Positions 19,159 to 28,213 of a DNA stretch of 64,000 bases are shown piece by piece. The notes beneath the pieces are model-generated. The model saw nothing but the letters and a program-made list of their open reading frames with translations. It was not told the DNA's origin and did no database searches. Each line of letters begins with the position of its first letter. Position 1 is the stretch's first letter. The position numbers were made by a program, and so were the translations under genes. The DNA is taken from the NCBI GenBank assembly GCA_002786355.1, contig PGCO01000013.1:434001-498000 (forward strand), given 5' to 3'. Source of the DNA: Sediminibacterium sp. FEMGT703S. GTDB taxonomy: Bacteria > Bacteroidota > Bacteroidia > Chitinophagales > Chitinophagaceae.

Positions 19159-20295
19159 TTAAAATGCTTCGCTCAAGCGAATATAATACGCACCGCCAGC
19201 AGTACTATTGAGGGCATAGTCAAAACGAACAAACATTCTATTCTTTTTATTCAGTAAAAAGCGAAGCCCTAAACCACCTGCTTTTAGCAGATTGGAAGTT
19301 GAATAACTAGCAATAGACTCATCAATCACTCCTGCCGATCCAAATGCTGCACCATAAATCCAACGCCAAATTAAAAACCGGTATTCTGCTTGTAAAGCAG
19401 TAAAGGAATGGTCTCTAAATCTGCCCGTAAAATACCCCCTCATTAAAACAGAGCCCCCAACACGAGGTAATTCTCTTACAGGAACATTTCCAGTGGCATG
19501 CATACTATGCAATTGAAAAGCCAATGTGCTGTTTTGAGATAAAGGGAAATATTTTCGTAAGTCTAAAAACCAAGTATTATAATTGAACGGATTATTTTTA
19601 AATGCAATATTTCTAGTGAAATAAAACTCTGCGTAAGCCCCTTTATGTGCACTAAAAGGGAAGTCTCTTCCCTCATACAAAATAGCAGGACCAATGCCCA
19701 ATGTTTTACTTCCATTAATACCAGGAACATCTAGTTGATCTGGCGTTAAAGGCTTTTTATTAACTACATTGTACACATCATTGTAATCAAGCTTCATGCC
19801 CACATACCATTGATTCTTTAATAATCGGTATGTTTTAGACTCTAAAAAAATTCTACTGTAGTCTTGAGGCAAAAAGTTTTTTTCATCCACCGTATTGTTT
19901 CCCACGCCCCAAAAACGATCGTTATACGTACTAAATCCACCAGAGCCCCTGTAAACAAATTTCTCTCCCTTAGTAAATACCTGCCAAGTGCTTTTCACTT
20001 CTACTTGCCCAAGTGTACTATAAGTAAATTGACCATGTATATAAGATCCACGAGCTTCTGATTCTTTATCTTTTGCATTAAAAAAATATTCCAAAGCTGC
20101 ACCCACTCTAATACCTGTTTCAGGGGTAGAAGTAAAAATTGGAATCGGCACAATTTTTAGGTTCATCAATTGTAGCGAGTCGGGATTAATAAAATTCCGA
20201 ATCGTTTTTTTGGGAACTGGAATAGCAGGTTCTTGTGCATTTGCCCCTATTGTTGCGCTAAGGGCAATGCCCAATATGATTTTATATAACGACAT
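19159..20295 (-). CDS. BamA/TamA-type outer membrane beta-barrel protein
   Basis: A 378-residue protein with a signal peptide (residues 1-20, ending GANAQ). A barrel resembling the C-terminal domain of the bacterial surface antigen (Omp85) family follows. Family-like features are the PRVGGSVLMRGYFTGRFRD segment, which resembles the conserved VRGY/F region, and LQAEYRFLIWRWIYGAAFGSAG. I see no POTRA repeats, so this is a short barrel-only version. It ends in an aromatic residue, RLSEAF, as outer-membrane proteins usually do. Its start overlaps the end of leuS by 14 bases, so it is translationally coupled to leuS. Cargo or function is unknown. Confidence 0.82.
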   Translation of the reverse strand: MSLYKIILGIALSATIGANAQEPAIPVPKKTIRNFINPDSLQLMNLKIVPIPIFTSTPETGIRVGAALEYFFNAKDKESEARGSYIHGQFTYSTLGQVEVKSTWQVFTKGEKFVYRGSGGFSTYNDRFWGVGNNTVDEKNFLPQDYSRIFLESKTYRLLKNQWYVGMKLDYNDVYNVVNKKPLTPDQLDVPGINGSKTLGIGPAILYEGRDFPFSAHKGAYAEFYFTRNIAFKNNPFNYNTWFLDLRKYFPLSQNSTLAFQLHSMHATGNVPVRELPRVGGSVLMRGYFTGRFRDHSFTALQAEYRFLIWRWIYGAAFGSAGVIDESIASYSTSNLLKAGGLGLRFLLNKKNRMFVRFDYALNSTAGGAYYIRLSEAF

Positions 20296-23068
20296 TAATC
20301 ATTTTTCCTTTTACAAAGATGAATTTTTTAACTGGCTTATCTTCCAGCCATTTCTGAACCAAGGCATTCGCCAGCACTTGCTCTTGTGCCTCGGCCGCTT
20401 CCATATCCAAAGGCAAATTGATATTGGTTCTAACCCTACCGTTAATGCTCACTGGATAATCTTTAGATGATTCTTGCACATAAGATGCATCAAATGCTGG
20501 AAATGTTGCATCCAAGATAGAACCATTATTTCCCAACTGATGCCAAAGCTCTTCGCTAATATGAGGAGCGTAAGGCGTTAAGAGAATCAGTACTTGTTCT
20601 AAAACAGCTTTCTTATAACATTTTAGATCGGCCAATTCATTCACACAAATCATGAACGTACTCACCGCAGTATTAAAACTAAATCGTTCTGTATCTTCCT
20701 GAATTTTTAAAATGGTTTTATGTAATACTTTCAGCTCTGCTGGATTAGGGCTGTCTTCATTCCAAACCTTCCCTTTTAATTCATCATAAAATAAACGCCA
20801 ACATTTTTTCAAGAAACGATGCACTCCTTCAATACCCTTGGTATCCCAAGGTTTGCTCTGGTCTACTGGCCCTAAGAACATTTCGTACATTCTAAAAGTA
20901 TCGGCACCATATTTCTCTACCAAAACATCTGGATTCACAGTATTGAATTTGCTCTTCGACATTTTCTCTACTTCAGCACCACAGAGGTATTTGCCGTTTT
21001 CCAATACAAAAGTTGCATTGGCATATTCACCATTACGCCATTGTTTAAAAGCGGTTAAATCCAATTCGTATCCATCAACAAAATTCACATCTACATGAAT
21101 TGGATTGGTATCATAGTCTTTAATTAATCCTGCAGAAATAAATTCATTCGGGTTTTGTTTGTTCCGATATACAAATCTAGAGCTACCCTGAATCATTCCC
21201 TGATTCAATAATTTTCTGAAAGGCTCATCAAAGCTGATATGGCCTAAATCAAACAATACCTTGGTCCACAATCTACTATAAAGCAAATGCCCCACTGCAT
21301 GTTCCGTTCCACCAATATATAAGTCTACCTGATTCCAATAATCACTGACTTTTTTATCACAAAAAGATTCATTGTTATGCGGATCCATATAACGTAAAAA
21401 ATACCAACTACTTCCTGCATAACCTGGCATGGTATTGGTTTCTAGCGCGCCCCCTGGAATGACTGAATCATATTGATGAATCCATTCAGGAATATTGGCC
21501 AGCGGCCCTTCTCCCTCCGGCCCAGGCCCATAATTATCCACTTCAGGCAAAGTCAAAGGCAGTTTCGATTCATCTAAAGGATACGCGATACCGTCTTTCC
21601 AAATAATCGGGAAAGGCTCACCCCAATAACGTTGTCTGCTAAAAGCAGCATCCCGCATTTTATAATTCACTTTACGTTTGCCAATGCCCATTTCAACCAG
21701 CTTATCAATTACGATGGCAATAGCATCTTTTAAAATAATGCCGTCTAAAAATTCGCTATTAGACAGCGCCACATCCTTGGTTGAATTGGCTTCCTCCCCA
21801 TTAAAATGTTCTCCAATAATATTGGTGATGGGAATATTAAAATGCTTGGCAAATTTGAAATCTCTTTCATCGCCACAAGGCACCGCCATGATTGCTCCAG
21901 TACCGTATCCAGCCAACACATATTCGGAAATCCAGATAGGAATAGGACGCTGATTAAACGGATTCAATGCATAAGCACCTGTAAAACAACCAGTGATTTT
22001 TTTCTCCGCCTGACGCTCTCTATCACTGCGGCTTTTAACATAGGTAATATATTCTTCAACCGCTTGTTTTTGATCAATGGTGGTAATCTGCTCAATCAAC
22101 TCATGCTCAGGAGCCACTACCATAAAGTCTACTCCAAAAATGGTATCTGGCCTAGTAGTATATACACGCAATGATTGGTTGTTTGCAGAACCAGCAATCG
22201 CAAAATCAATTTCTGCGCCATAAGATTTTCCTATCCAGTTGGTTTGCATTTCGCGCATGGCTTCGCTGAATTCAATTTGATCTAAGCCACTGATTAATCG
22301 ATCTGCATATTCGGTGATCCGCAAGTACCACTGACGCAGTTTTTTCTTTACCACTGGGTGACCACCACGCTCACTCAATCCATTCACCACTTCATCATTG
22401 GCCAACACTGTGCCCAAGGCTTCACACCAGTTTACTTCGCCATAGCCACAAAAAGCCAACCGATATTGCATTAAAATATCTTGCTGTTCTTTTTCAGAAA
22501 AAGCTTTCCATTCAGCTGCAGTAAAATGAAGTTGATCATTAGCAGGACATTCATGAATGCTGTTTCCTTCTTTTTCAAAAGAAGCAATCAACTCAGTAAT
22601 AGGGGTTGCTTTTTGGTTATGCCGATTAAAAAAAGAATTGAATAACTGCAAGAAAATCCACTGGGTCCATTTGTGATAGGCTGGTTCGCAAGTTCTTACT
22701 TCTCTACTCCAATCGTAAGAAAAACCAATATTGTCTAATTGTTGTCTAAAATTATTGATGTTTTGAACAGTGCTGGTAGCAGGATGCACGCCATGTTCAA
22801 TGGCATATTGTTCTGCGGGCAAACCAAAGGCATCATAGCCCATGGGATGCAATACATTAAAGCCTTTTAGTCTTTTATACCTGCTGAAAATATCAGAAGC
22901 AATATACCCCAAAGGATGGCCTACATGCAAACCTGCACCACTTGGATAAGGAAACATATCCAATACATAGTACTTAGGTTTATCGCTGATATTGGGAACG
23001 GTATACGCCCCATTATTTTTCCAATACACCTGCCATTTTTGTTCAATTGCTCTAAATTGATAGTCCAT
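20282..23068 (-). CDS. leuS: Leucyl-tRNA synthetase
   Basis: A 928-residue class I aminoacyl-tRNA synthetase that charges tRNA-Leu. The HIGH-type motif HVGH is at residues 48-51 within PYPSGAGLHVGH. The CP1 editing domain (about 230-430) contains TTRPDT, and the KMSKS motif is near residue 702. The C-terminal anticodon-binding domain ends in KFIFVKGKMINVVI. The protein is somewhat longer than Escherichia coli LeuRS, with insertions common in Bacteroidota. A perfect -7 element lies 83 bases upstream. Its 3' end overlaps the outer-membrane barrel gene. Identification is certain. Confidence 0.98.
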   Translation of the reverse strand: MDYQFRAIEQKWQVYWKNNGAYTVPNISDKPKYYVLDMFPYPSGAGLHVGHPLGYIASDIFSRYKRLKGFNVLHPMGYDAFGLPAEQYAIEHGVHPATSTVQNINNFRQQLDNIGFSYDWSREVRTCEPAYHKWTQWIFLQLFNSFFNRHNQKATPITELIASFEKEGNSIHECPANDQLHFTAAEWKAFSEKEQQDILMQYRLAFCGYGEVNWCEALGTVLANDEVVNGLSERGGHPVVKKKLRQWYLRITEYADRLISGLDQIEFSEAMREMQTNWIGKSYGAEIDFAIAGSANNQSLRVYTTRPDTIFGVDFMVVAPEHELIEQITTIDQKQAVEEYITYVKSRSDRERQAEKKITGCFTGAYALNPFNQRPIPIWISEYVLAGYGTGAIMAVPCGDERDFKFAKHFNIPITNIIGEHFNGEEANSTKDVALSNSEFLDGIILKDAIAIVIDKLVEMGIGKRKVNYKMRDAAFSRQRYWGEPFPIIWKDGIAYPLDESKLPLTLPEVDNYGPGPEGEGPLANIPEWIHQYDSVIPGGALETNTMPGYAGSSWYFLRYMDPHNNESFCDKKVSDYWNQVDLYIGGTEHAVGHLLYSRLWTKVLFDLGHISFDEPFRKLLNQGMIQGSSRFVYRNKQNPNEFISAGLIKDYDTNPIHVDVNFVDGYELDLTAFKQWRNGEYANATFVLENGKYLCGAEVEKMSKSKFNTVNPDVLVEKYGADTFRMYEMFLGPVDQSKPWDTKGIEGVHRFLKKCWRLFYDELKGKVWNEDSPNPAELKVLHKTILKIQEDTERFSFNTAVSTFMICVNELADLKCYKKAVLEQVLILLTPYAPHISEELWHQLGNNGSILDATFPAFDASYVQESSKDYPVSINGRVRTNINLPLDMEAAEAQEQVLANALVQKWLEDKPVKKFIFVKGKMINVVI

Positions 23069-23151
23069 CTTGCCTGCCCTTTTTATTTATTTGCGTTTCT
23101 TTAACGCCTGCCCAAAAATATTCGCTTATTTTCAGGTCAGGTTTAGGGGTG

Positions 23152-23159
23152 CAAATGTA
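23152..23159 (-). promoter_or_regulatory. -7 element TACATTTG for leuS
   Basis: A perfect TAnnTTTG match on the minus strand, 83 bases upstream of leuS. It is the mirror image of the plus-strand element at 23181-23188. Confidence 0.65.
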
Positions 23160-23180
23160 AGTCATTAGCCGTCAAAACAC

Positions 23181-23188
23181 TACATTTG
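23181..23188 (+). promoter_or_regulatory. -7 element TACATTTG for the ftsX operon
   Basis: A perfect TAnnTTTG match, 58 bases upstream of ftsX. It forms an 8-bp inverted repeat with the leuS element, and 21 bases separate the two. Confidence 0.65.
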
Positions 23189-23246
23189 TAGCGTTCTAAC
23201 AGTATCGCACTCGTTTATCGAAGTAGCATAAAAAGGAATAAATATT

Positions 23247-24122
23247 ATGGCTCAAGCAGGAAAAGCATCATTGAAGCGGGGGAAACCCAATTATATCTAC
23301 ACCGTGGTGGGGGTAGCACTGGTACTACTAATTATGGGAATCATGGGTTGGTTTTTCCTAAATCTAAACGCAGTAGGAAATACATTTAAAGAAGATATCA
23401 GGCTGAGCGCCTATATGAGAACCCTGAATAAAGACACAATTGCCCAAATTCAGCAGTTTATTACCTCAAAGCCCTATGCCAAAAACGTGGTTTACGTAGA
23501 CAAAAACACGGCAAAAGAAATTTGGAATAAAGAAAACAACGAAGACTGGGCAAAAATTTTAGACATAAACCCATTGCCGGAGAGCATTGATTTTTATGCA
23601 AAAGCTGAATACGTAAATAAAGATAGTCTAGCGGTAATCAGTGCAGATTTAATGGCCAATTATGGCAATCAAATTACCGATTTACAATACCCACAAAGTT
23701 TGGTAACCAGCTTAAATGAAAGGGCTTCCAAAATTGGATTAATCTTTTTAGTAGTGGCCATTACCCTTTGTGTTATTGTCATTTTTAGCATCGATAATAC
23801 CATCCGCTTGGCCATGTTTAGCAATCGATTCTTGATTAAGACCATGCAAATGGTGGGAGCAACGCAGTCGTTTATTGCACGCCCCCTCAATATCCGCGCA
23901 GTGGTTAATGGACTAATTAGTTCAGGTATTGCGATTATTTTATTATTCTCTTTAATTGGCTGGGCCGAATCCCAGTTTCCCCAATTAAAAGGCATCAGAA
24001 ATACCAACCATACTTTACTCCTATTTGGAGGATTGATTATATTAGGTGTGGGTATTTCGGTATTAAGCACGCATAGAAGTGTGTTGAAATACTTGAAAAT
24101 GAAACTAGACGATTTATATTAA
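23247..24122 (+). CDS. ftsX: Cell division protein FtsX
   Basis: A 291-residue permease-like protein of the FtsX family. One helix lies near residues 18-42, and an extracellular domain follows to about 160. Three further helices lie near 165-185, 215-235 and 257-275. In other bacteria FtsEX couples ATP hydrolysis to activation of peptidoglycan hydrolases at the septum. The C-terminal STHRSVLKYLKM segment is typical. ftsE is not adjacent. It leads an apparent operon with a DUF3098 protein and uppP, a linkage common in Bacteroidota. The start is preceded by a promoter 58 bases away. Confidence 0.92.
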   Translation: MAQAGKASLKRGKPNYIYTVVGVALVLLIMGIMGWFFLNLNAVGNTFKEDIRLSAYMRTLNKDTIAQIQQFITSKPYAKNVVYVDKNTAKEIWNKENNEDWAKILDINPLPESIDFYAKAEYVNKDSLAVISADLMANYGNQITDLQYPQSLVTSLNERASKIGLIFLVVAITLCVIVIFSIDNTIRLAMFSNRFLIKTMQMVGATQSFIARPLNIRAVVNGLISSGIAIILLFSLIGWAESQFPQLKGIRNTNHTLLLFGGLIILGVGISVLSTHRSVLKYLKMKLDDLY

Positions 24123-24158
24123 CCAGATACTATTTTAAAATAAGCTTAAAGCATTTAT

Positions 24159-24404
24159 ATGAGCACGACCAATAAAACCACTCCTTTGTTTTCTAAAGAA
24201 AATTTCATCTTAATGTTAGTAGGTGGACTTGTAATTGCACTAGGAATGTTCTTAATGAGTGGAGGTAAGAGCGAAGACCCCAATGTATTTTCTAATAACG
24301 AAGTGTACAGCAGTACCCGCATTACTGTTGCCCCAATTTTAATTGTAGTAGGCTTGTTAATTGAAGTGTACGCCATTTTTAAGAAGCCTAAGACTGCTGC
24401 TTAG
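24159..24404 (+). CDS. DUF3098 family membrane protein
   Basis: An 81-residue protein with two membrane helices (about residues 16-35 and 54-73) joined by a short polar loop containing NVFSNNEVYSSTRI. This layout is typical of DUF3098, a small family usually encoded between ftsX and uppP in Bacteroidota. Its function is unknown; context suggests a role near cell-wall synthesis or division. It begins 36 bases after ftsX and ends 21 bases before uppP. Confidence 0.87.
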   Translation: MSTTNKTTPLFSKENFILMLVGGLVIALGMFLMSGGKSEDPNVFSNNEVYSSTRITVAPILIVVGLLIEVYAIFKKPKTAA

Positions 24405-24425
24405 ACCTTACCTGAATTTTTATTT

Positions 24426-25223
24426 ATGACTTATTTAGAAGCTGTCATCATCGCCATTATTGAAGGCGTTACCGAATTCCTTCCCATTTCTTCTACTGGG
24501 CATATGATTATTGCCAGTTCATTCATGGGCATCGCAAAAGATGATTTCACTAAATTGTTTGAAGTAGCGATTCAGTTAGGTGCTATATGTTCCGTAGTGA
24601 TATTATTTAGGGGTAAATTCTTCCCTCTCAATCGTTGGCAATTTTATTTAAAATTGATTATCGCAGTTCTACCTGCGCTGATTTTGGGTGCTTTATTTTC
24701 TGACACGATAGATGCTTTATTAGAAAGCCCCATGGTGGTTTCTATTACAATGGTATTGGGCGGTGTTGCATTGATCTTCATTGATTCTTTTTTCAAAAAC
24801 CCTACCATTTCAGTAGATGAACAAATAACCAATAAAAAAGCATTTATCATTGGTTTTTGGCAATGTGTGGCCATGATCCCTGGCGTAAGCAGAAGTGCAG
24901 CCAGTATTATTGGGGGTATGCAACAAGGATTAACTAGAAAACTAGCTGCTGAATTTTCTTTCTTCTTGGCAGTTCCAACAATGGCAGCAGCAACTGGCTA
25001 CAAATTATTAAAAGCTTATACGGAAACACCTGAATTGATTTTCACTCGCTCGAATATGATTTTATTAGGCCTTGGAAATATCGTAGCCTTTTGGGTCGCG
25101 CTATTGGCCATTAAATTTTTCATTACTTATTTACAGAAATACGGATTTAAACTATTCGGTTGGTACCGAGTAATTGTGGGAATGATCTTAATTATTCTTA
25201 TCTTGACCGGACACTTGAAATAA
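24426..25223 (+). CDS. uppP: Undecaprenyl-diphosphate phosphatase UppP (BacA)
   Basis: A 265-residue polytopic membrane enzyme that dephosphorylates undecaprenyl diphosphate to recycle the lipid carrier for peptidoglycan synthesis. The two signature motifs are present: EGVTEFLPISSTGH at residues 13-26 and PGVSRSA from residue 152. About seven or eight helices are seen. Length is normal. It is the third gene of the ftsX operon. The end is five bases before the chosen start of the MFS gene. Confidence 0.97.
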   Translation: MTYLEAVIIAIIEGVTEFLPISSTGHMIIASSFMGIAKDDFTKLFEVAIQLGAICSVVILFRGKFFPLNRWQFYLKLIIAVLPALILGALFSDTIDALLESPMVVSITMVLGGVALIFIDSFFKNPTISVDEQITNKKAFIIGFWQCVAMIPGVSRSAASIIGGMQQGLTRKLAAEFSFFLAVPTMAAATGYKLLKAYTETPELIFTRSNMILLGLGNIVAFWVALLAIKFFITYLQKYGFKLFGWYRVIVGMILIILILTGHLK

Positions 25224-25228
25224 AACGC

Positions 25229-26539
25229 ATGTCCACACAAACTGCCTCCAAAAAAGTAATCAATGGTTGGGCAATGTACGATTGGGGCAATAGTGCTTAC
25301 AATTTAGTCATTACTTCTACTATTTTTCCTGCATACTACGAAGCCGTAACTGGAGACGGCAACGATAAAACTTTAAATGATACGGTAGTATTGTTTGGAA
25401 GAGAATTCGTAAATACTTCATTATACAATTATGCACTAGCAATTGCATTCATCATTGTTGCATTATTATCACCCATACTGTCTTCTATTGCAGATTACAA
25501 AGGCAATAAGAAACAGTTTCTGTTTTTCTTTTGTACGCTCGGTAGCATCGCTTGTTCTGCAATGTATTTTTACGACAAGACCAACTTAGCATTTGGATTG
25601 GCCTGTTTAATTATTGCTTGCATCGGATTTTGGAGCAGCTTGGTTTTTTATAATTCTTTCTTACCAGAAATAGCTGCCCCCGAAGACCGAGATAAAGTAA
25701 GTGCAAAAGGTTTTGCCATGGGCTATATAGGCAGCATGGTTTTACAAGTCATTTGTTTTGTGTTTGTTTTATCTCCTGATAGCTTTGGCATTACAGTGGG
25801 AAAAGCTTCACAAATTTCCTTTTTGTTGGTAGGAATTTGGTGGTGGGGATTTGCGCAGTTTGCGCTGAAAAGACTTCCTAAATCAGTACCAGCTGGAGGA
25901 ACCAAATCAAACAGACAAATAATAGCAGGTGGATACAAAGAACTCAATAAAGTTTGGCAGCAATTAAAGTCGCTTCCCGTTTTAAGAAGATTCTTATTCT
26001 CCTTTTTCTTTTACAATATGGGGGTTCAAACAGTCATGTTGGTAGCCACCCTTTATGGAAAAAGTGAATTAAATATACCTACCATTAATTTAATTATTGC
26101 CATTTTAATCATTCAATTGATTGCGATTCCTGGTGCATTTACAATCGCTTGGCTTTCTAAGAAAACCAGCAATTTTACCGCATTGATGATTACCATCGTT
26201 TTATGGATTGTACTCTGCGTAATCGGCTATTTGTTACCCAGAGATGGCATCAACGAATTTTATGGCTTAGCGGTTTTAGTAGGGTTCATCATGGGTGGAA
26301 TTCAGGCTTTAAGTAGAAGTACTTATGCCAAATTAATGCCTGAAACAACCGATACCACATCTTATTTTAGTTTCTACGATGTAACAGAAAAAATATCCAT
26401 TGTAGTTGGAATGTTAAGTTTTGGCTACATCAATGAAATATCTGGTTCGCAAAGAAATTCAGTATTGGTTTTAGAAATATTTTTCATTCTCGGTTTACTT
26501 ATTTTAATTTCTGCAAATAAATTGCAATCCAAAAAGTAG
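25229..26539 (+). CDS. MFS transporter, UMF1 / Atg22-like family
   Basis: A 436-residue, about 12-helix transporter from the chosen start MSTQTASKKV. The longer ORF from 25160 overlaps uppP by 64 bases and its extra 23 residues are translated from uppP coding sequence, so it was rejected. The YDWGNSAYNLVI motif near the N-terminus and GGIQALSRSTYAKLMP near the C-terminus are characteristic of the UMF1 group related to yeast Atg22. Substrate is unknown; amino-acid export has been proposed for related proteins. It is five bases after uppP and four before the MBL-fold gene, so it belongs to the same operon. Confidence 0.88.
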   Translation: MSTQTASKKVINGWAMYDWGNSAYNLVITSTIFPAYYEAVTGDGNDKTLNDTVVLFGREFVNTSLYNYALAIAFIIVALLSPILSSIADYKGNKKQFLFFFCTLGSIACSAMYFYDKTNLAFGLACLIIACIGFWSSLVFYNSFLPEIAAPEDRDKVSAKGFAMGYIGSMVLQVICFVFVLSPDSFGITVGKASQISFLLVGIWWWGFAQFALKRLPKSVPAGGTKSNRQIIAGGYKELNKVWQQLKSLPVLRRFLFSFFFYNMGVQTVMLVATLYGKSELNIPTINLIIAILIIQLIAIPGAFTIAWLSKKTSNFTALMITIVLWIVLCVIGYLLPRDGINEFYGLAVLVGFIMGGIQALSRSTYAKLMPETTDTTSYFSFYDVTEKISIVVGMLSFGYINEISGSQRNSVLVLEIFFILGLLILISANKLQSKK

Positions 26540-26543
26540 TTCA

Positions 26544-27413
26544 ATGAAATTGCACAGCATCAATCATAGTTATTTTAAATTAGACGGGGGTGCCATGTAT
26601 GGCGTAGTTCCAAAATCGCTTTGGAATAAATTGAATCCAGCGGATGAAAATAATTTATGCAACTGGGCATTAAGAAGCTTGTTGATTGAAGACGATAATA
26701 AGCTCATATTGATTGATACCGGTATGGGCTTTAAACAAGATGAAAAATTCTTTGGACACTATGGCATGAGTGAAACCATTGAATTAGATTCTGAATTGGA
26801 ACGCCTAGGTTTCATTAGAAATGATATAACAGACGTGTTTCACACCCATTTACATTTTGATCATTGTGGAGGCAGTATAGAAAAAGTGAACAATCAATTA
26901 GTGACTTATTTTCCTAATGCAACTTATTGGAGCAACCCAATACATTGGGATTGGGCGGTGAATCCGAATGATCGCGAGAAAGCTTCATTTTTAAAAGAAA
27001 ATATTTTACCCATCGAAGCCAGTGGTCAATTGAAAATGATTGACGCCCCGACCAATGAGTTTACGCAAGATGGACTATTAGAAAAAGTGTCATTCACTCA
27101 GAATATCAGCATTCGTTTTGTAAATGGGCATACTAAAAGCATGATGCTCCCCCAAATCAATTACAAAGGCAAGACCATTGTTTATATGGCTGATCTATTA
27201 CCTTCCGCTTCACATATTCCGCTACCCTATATAATGGGCTATGATATGTTTCCTTTAACCACATTGAAAGAGAAAAAATCATTCTTACAAGAAGCAGCGG
27301 AAGAAGGATATATTTTATTTTTTGAACACGACCCATCTATTGAGTGTTGCACCGTTCACCAAACAGAAAAAGGCATTCGAATGAACCAAGCAATTCGTTT
27401 AGCAGATTTGTAA
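26544..27413 (+). CDS. MBL-fold metallohydrolase
   Basis: A 289-residue metallo-beta-lactamase-fold hydrolase. The metal-binding motif HTHLHFDH is at residues 100-107, with later ligands in VNGHTKSM, YMADLLPS and FEHDPS. The N-terminus reads NLCNWALRSLLIEDDNKLILIDTGMG, typical of the family that includes quorum-quenching lactonases and other hydrolases. No signal peptide is seen, so it is cytoplasmic. Substrate cannot be told from sequence. It is the last gene of the ftsX-uppP-MFS run and its stop is one base from the convergent DUF3108 gene. Confidence 0.88.
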   Translation: MKLHSINHSYFKLDGGAMYGVVPKSLWNKLNPADENNLCNWALRSLLIEDDNKLILIDTGMGFKQDEKFFGHYGMSETIELDSELERLGFIRNDITDVFHTHLHFDHCGGSIEKVNNQLVTYFPNATYWSNPIHWDWAVNPNDREKASFLKENILPIEASGQLKMIDAPTNEFTQDGLLEKVSFTQNISIRFVNGHTKSMMLPQINYKGKTIVYMADLLPSASHIPLPYIMGYDMFPLTTLKEKKSFLQEAAEEGYILFFEHDPSIECCTVHQTEKGIRMNQAIRLADL

Positions 27414-27414
27414 A

Positions 27415-28212
27415 TTATCTTTTAGATATCATAGAGCTAAAGGGATAACGCAGATTTTTGTATCCCATCATGTCTACTTTTACACTGCCCACTACTATTG
27501 GGCTCTCAATTCTTAGTGGCACATGATTGGCATCATCACTAACCCATACCGTCATTTTTTCTCCGCCCTCAAATAAAGTTCCTTTAACCAATAGTGGTTT
27601 GAATTTAATTGCATTGAATTTACCAAAACGGGTTTTGATGGTTTCTCTACCCAAATACTTAATGTATAAATTATAGACTTCATTGTCTAAAAACATAGTA
27701 AAAGGTATTCGATCTTCAGGCTTGTATTTTTCAAAATCAATATTCCGCGCATAATATATAGCGCTTAAAACATCTTGTACACAATTAGGCACTTTAACAG
27801 TACCCTTTTCGCTGGTAGCAGTATTAGCGGTTCTATTGAATGTTACATTTTCATTGATCTTATATCCGCCCTCATCTACATTTCGAATAAACTTGAGTGG
27901 TTGTAAGTTTGCCGTATCAATATAACTCTCGTATTTGTCCCTTACTTTAAAAATCCAATCATAACTACTATTAGAATTGCCTGCACCTACTAAATGATAC
28001 ACCGGTTGATTATTCATCTTTTCTGCATTAACCGAAAATGTTGCATTACCTGCATTCACATACAATCCAATCACGTTGTAAAAAACAGTAAAAGAAATTT
28101 GCTCGCCACTTTGAAAGGCATAATTTCTTATTCCGCAAAAGTCATCTCCTGCAGAAAGTGGCTTTACTAAAATCACTAATAAAACAGCAATTACTATTCT
28201 TTTAAAAACCAT
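27415..28212 (-). CDS. DUF3108 domain protein
   Basis: A 265-residue protein with a signal peptide (residues 1-21, ending LSAG). A beta-rich domain follows with YNVIGLYVNAGNATFSV, YESYID and KFNAIKFKPLLVKGTLFEGGEKMTVWVS split across the chain, matching DUF3108. These periplasmic proteins are of unknown function, with a fold thought to resemble lipoprotein-carrier-type beta barrels. It starts one base after the stop of the flippase-like gene, so the pair is almost certainly cotranscribed. Confidence 0.85.
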   Translation of the reverse strand: MVFKRIVIAVLLVILVKPLSAGDDFCGIRNYAFQSGEQISFTVFYNVIGLYVNAGNATFSVNAEKMNNQPVYHLVGAGNSNSSYDWIFKVRDKYESYIDTANLQPLKFIRNVDEGGYKINENVTFNRTANTATSEKGTVKVPNCVQDVLSAIYYARNIDFEKYKPEDRIPFTMFLDNEVYNLYIKYLGRETIKTRFGKFNAIKFKPLLVKGTLFEGGEKMTVWVSDDANHVPLRIESPIVVGSVKVDMMGYKNLRYPFSSMISKR

Positions 28213-28213
28213 G

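Noticed and set aside
23069..23246. A tRNA or leader RNA upstream of leuS
   Set aside because: The longest gap of the window was read for a cloverleaf, T-box-like or leader-peptide pattern and only the two promoters were found.
23669..24070. A 133-residue open frame opposite ftsX
   Set aside because: FtsX is strongly supported on the plus strand and the antisense product has no recognisable features.
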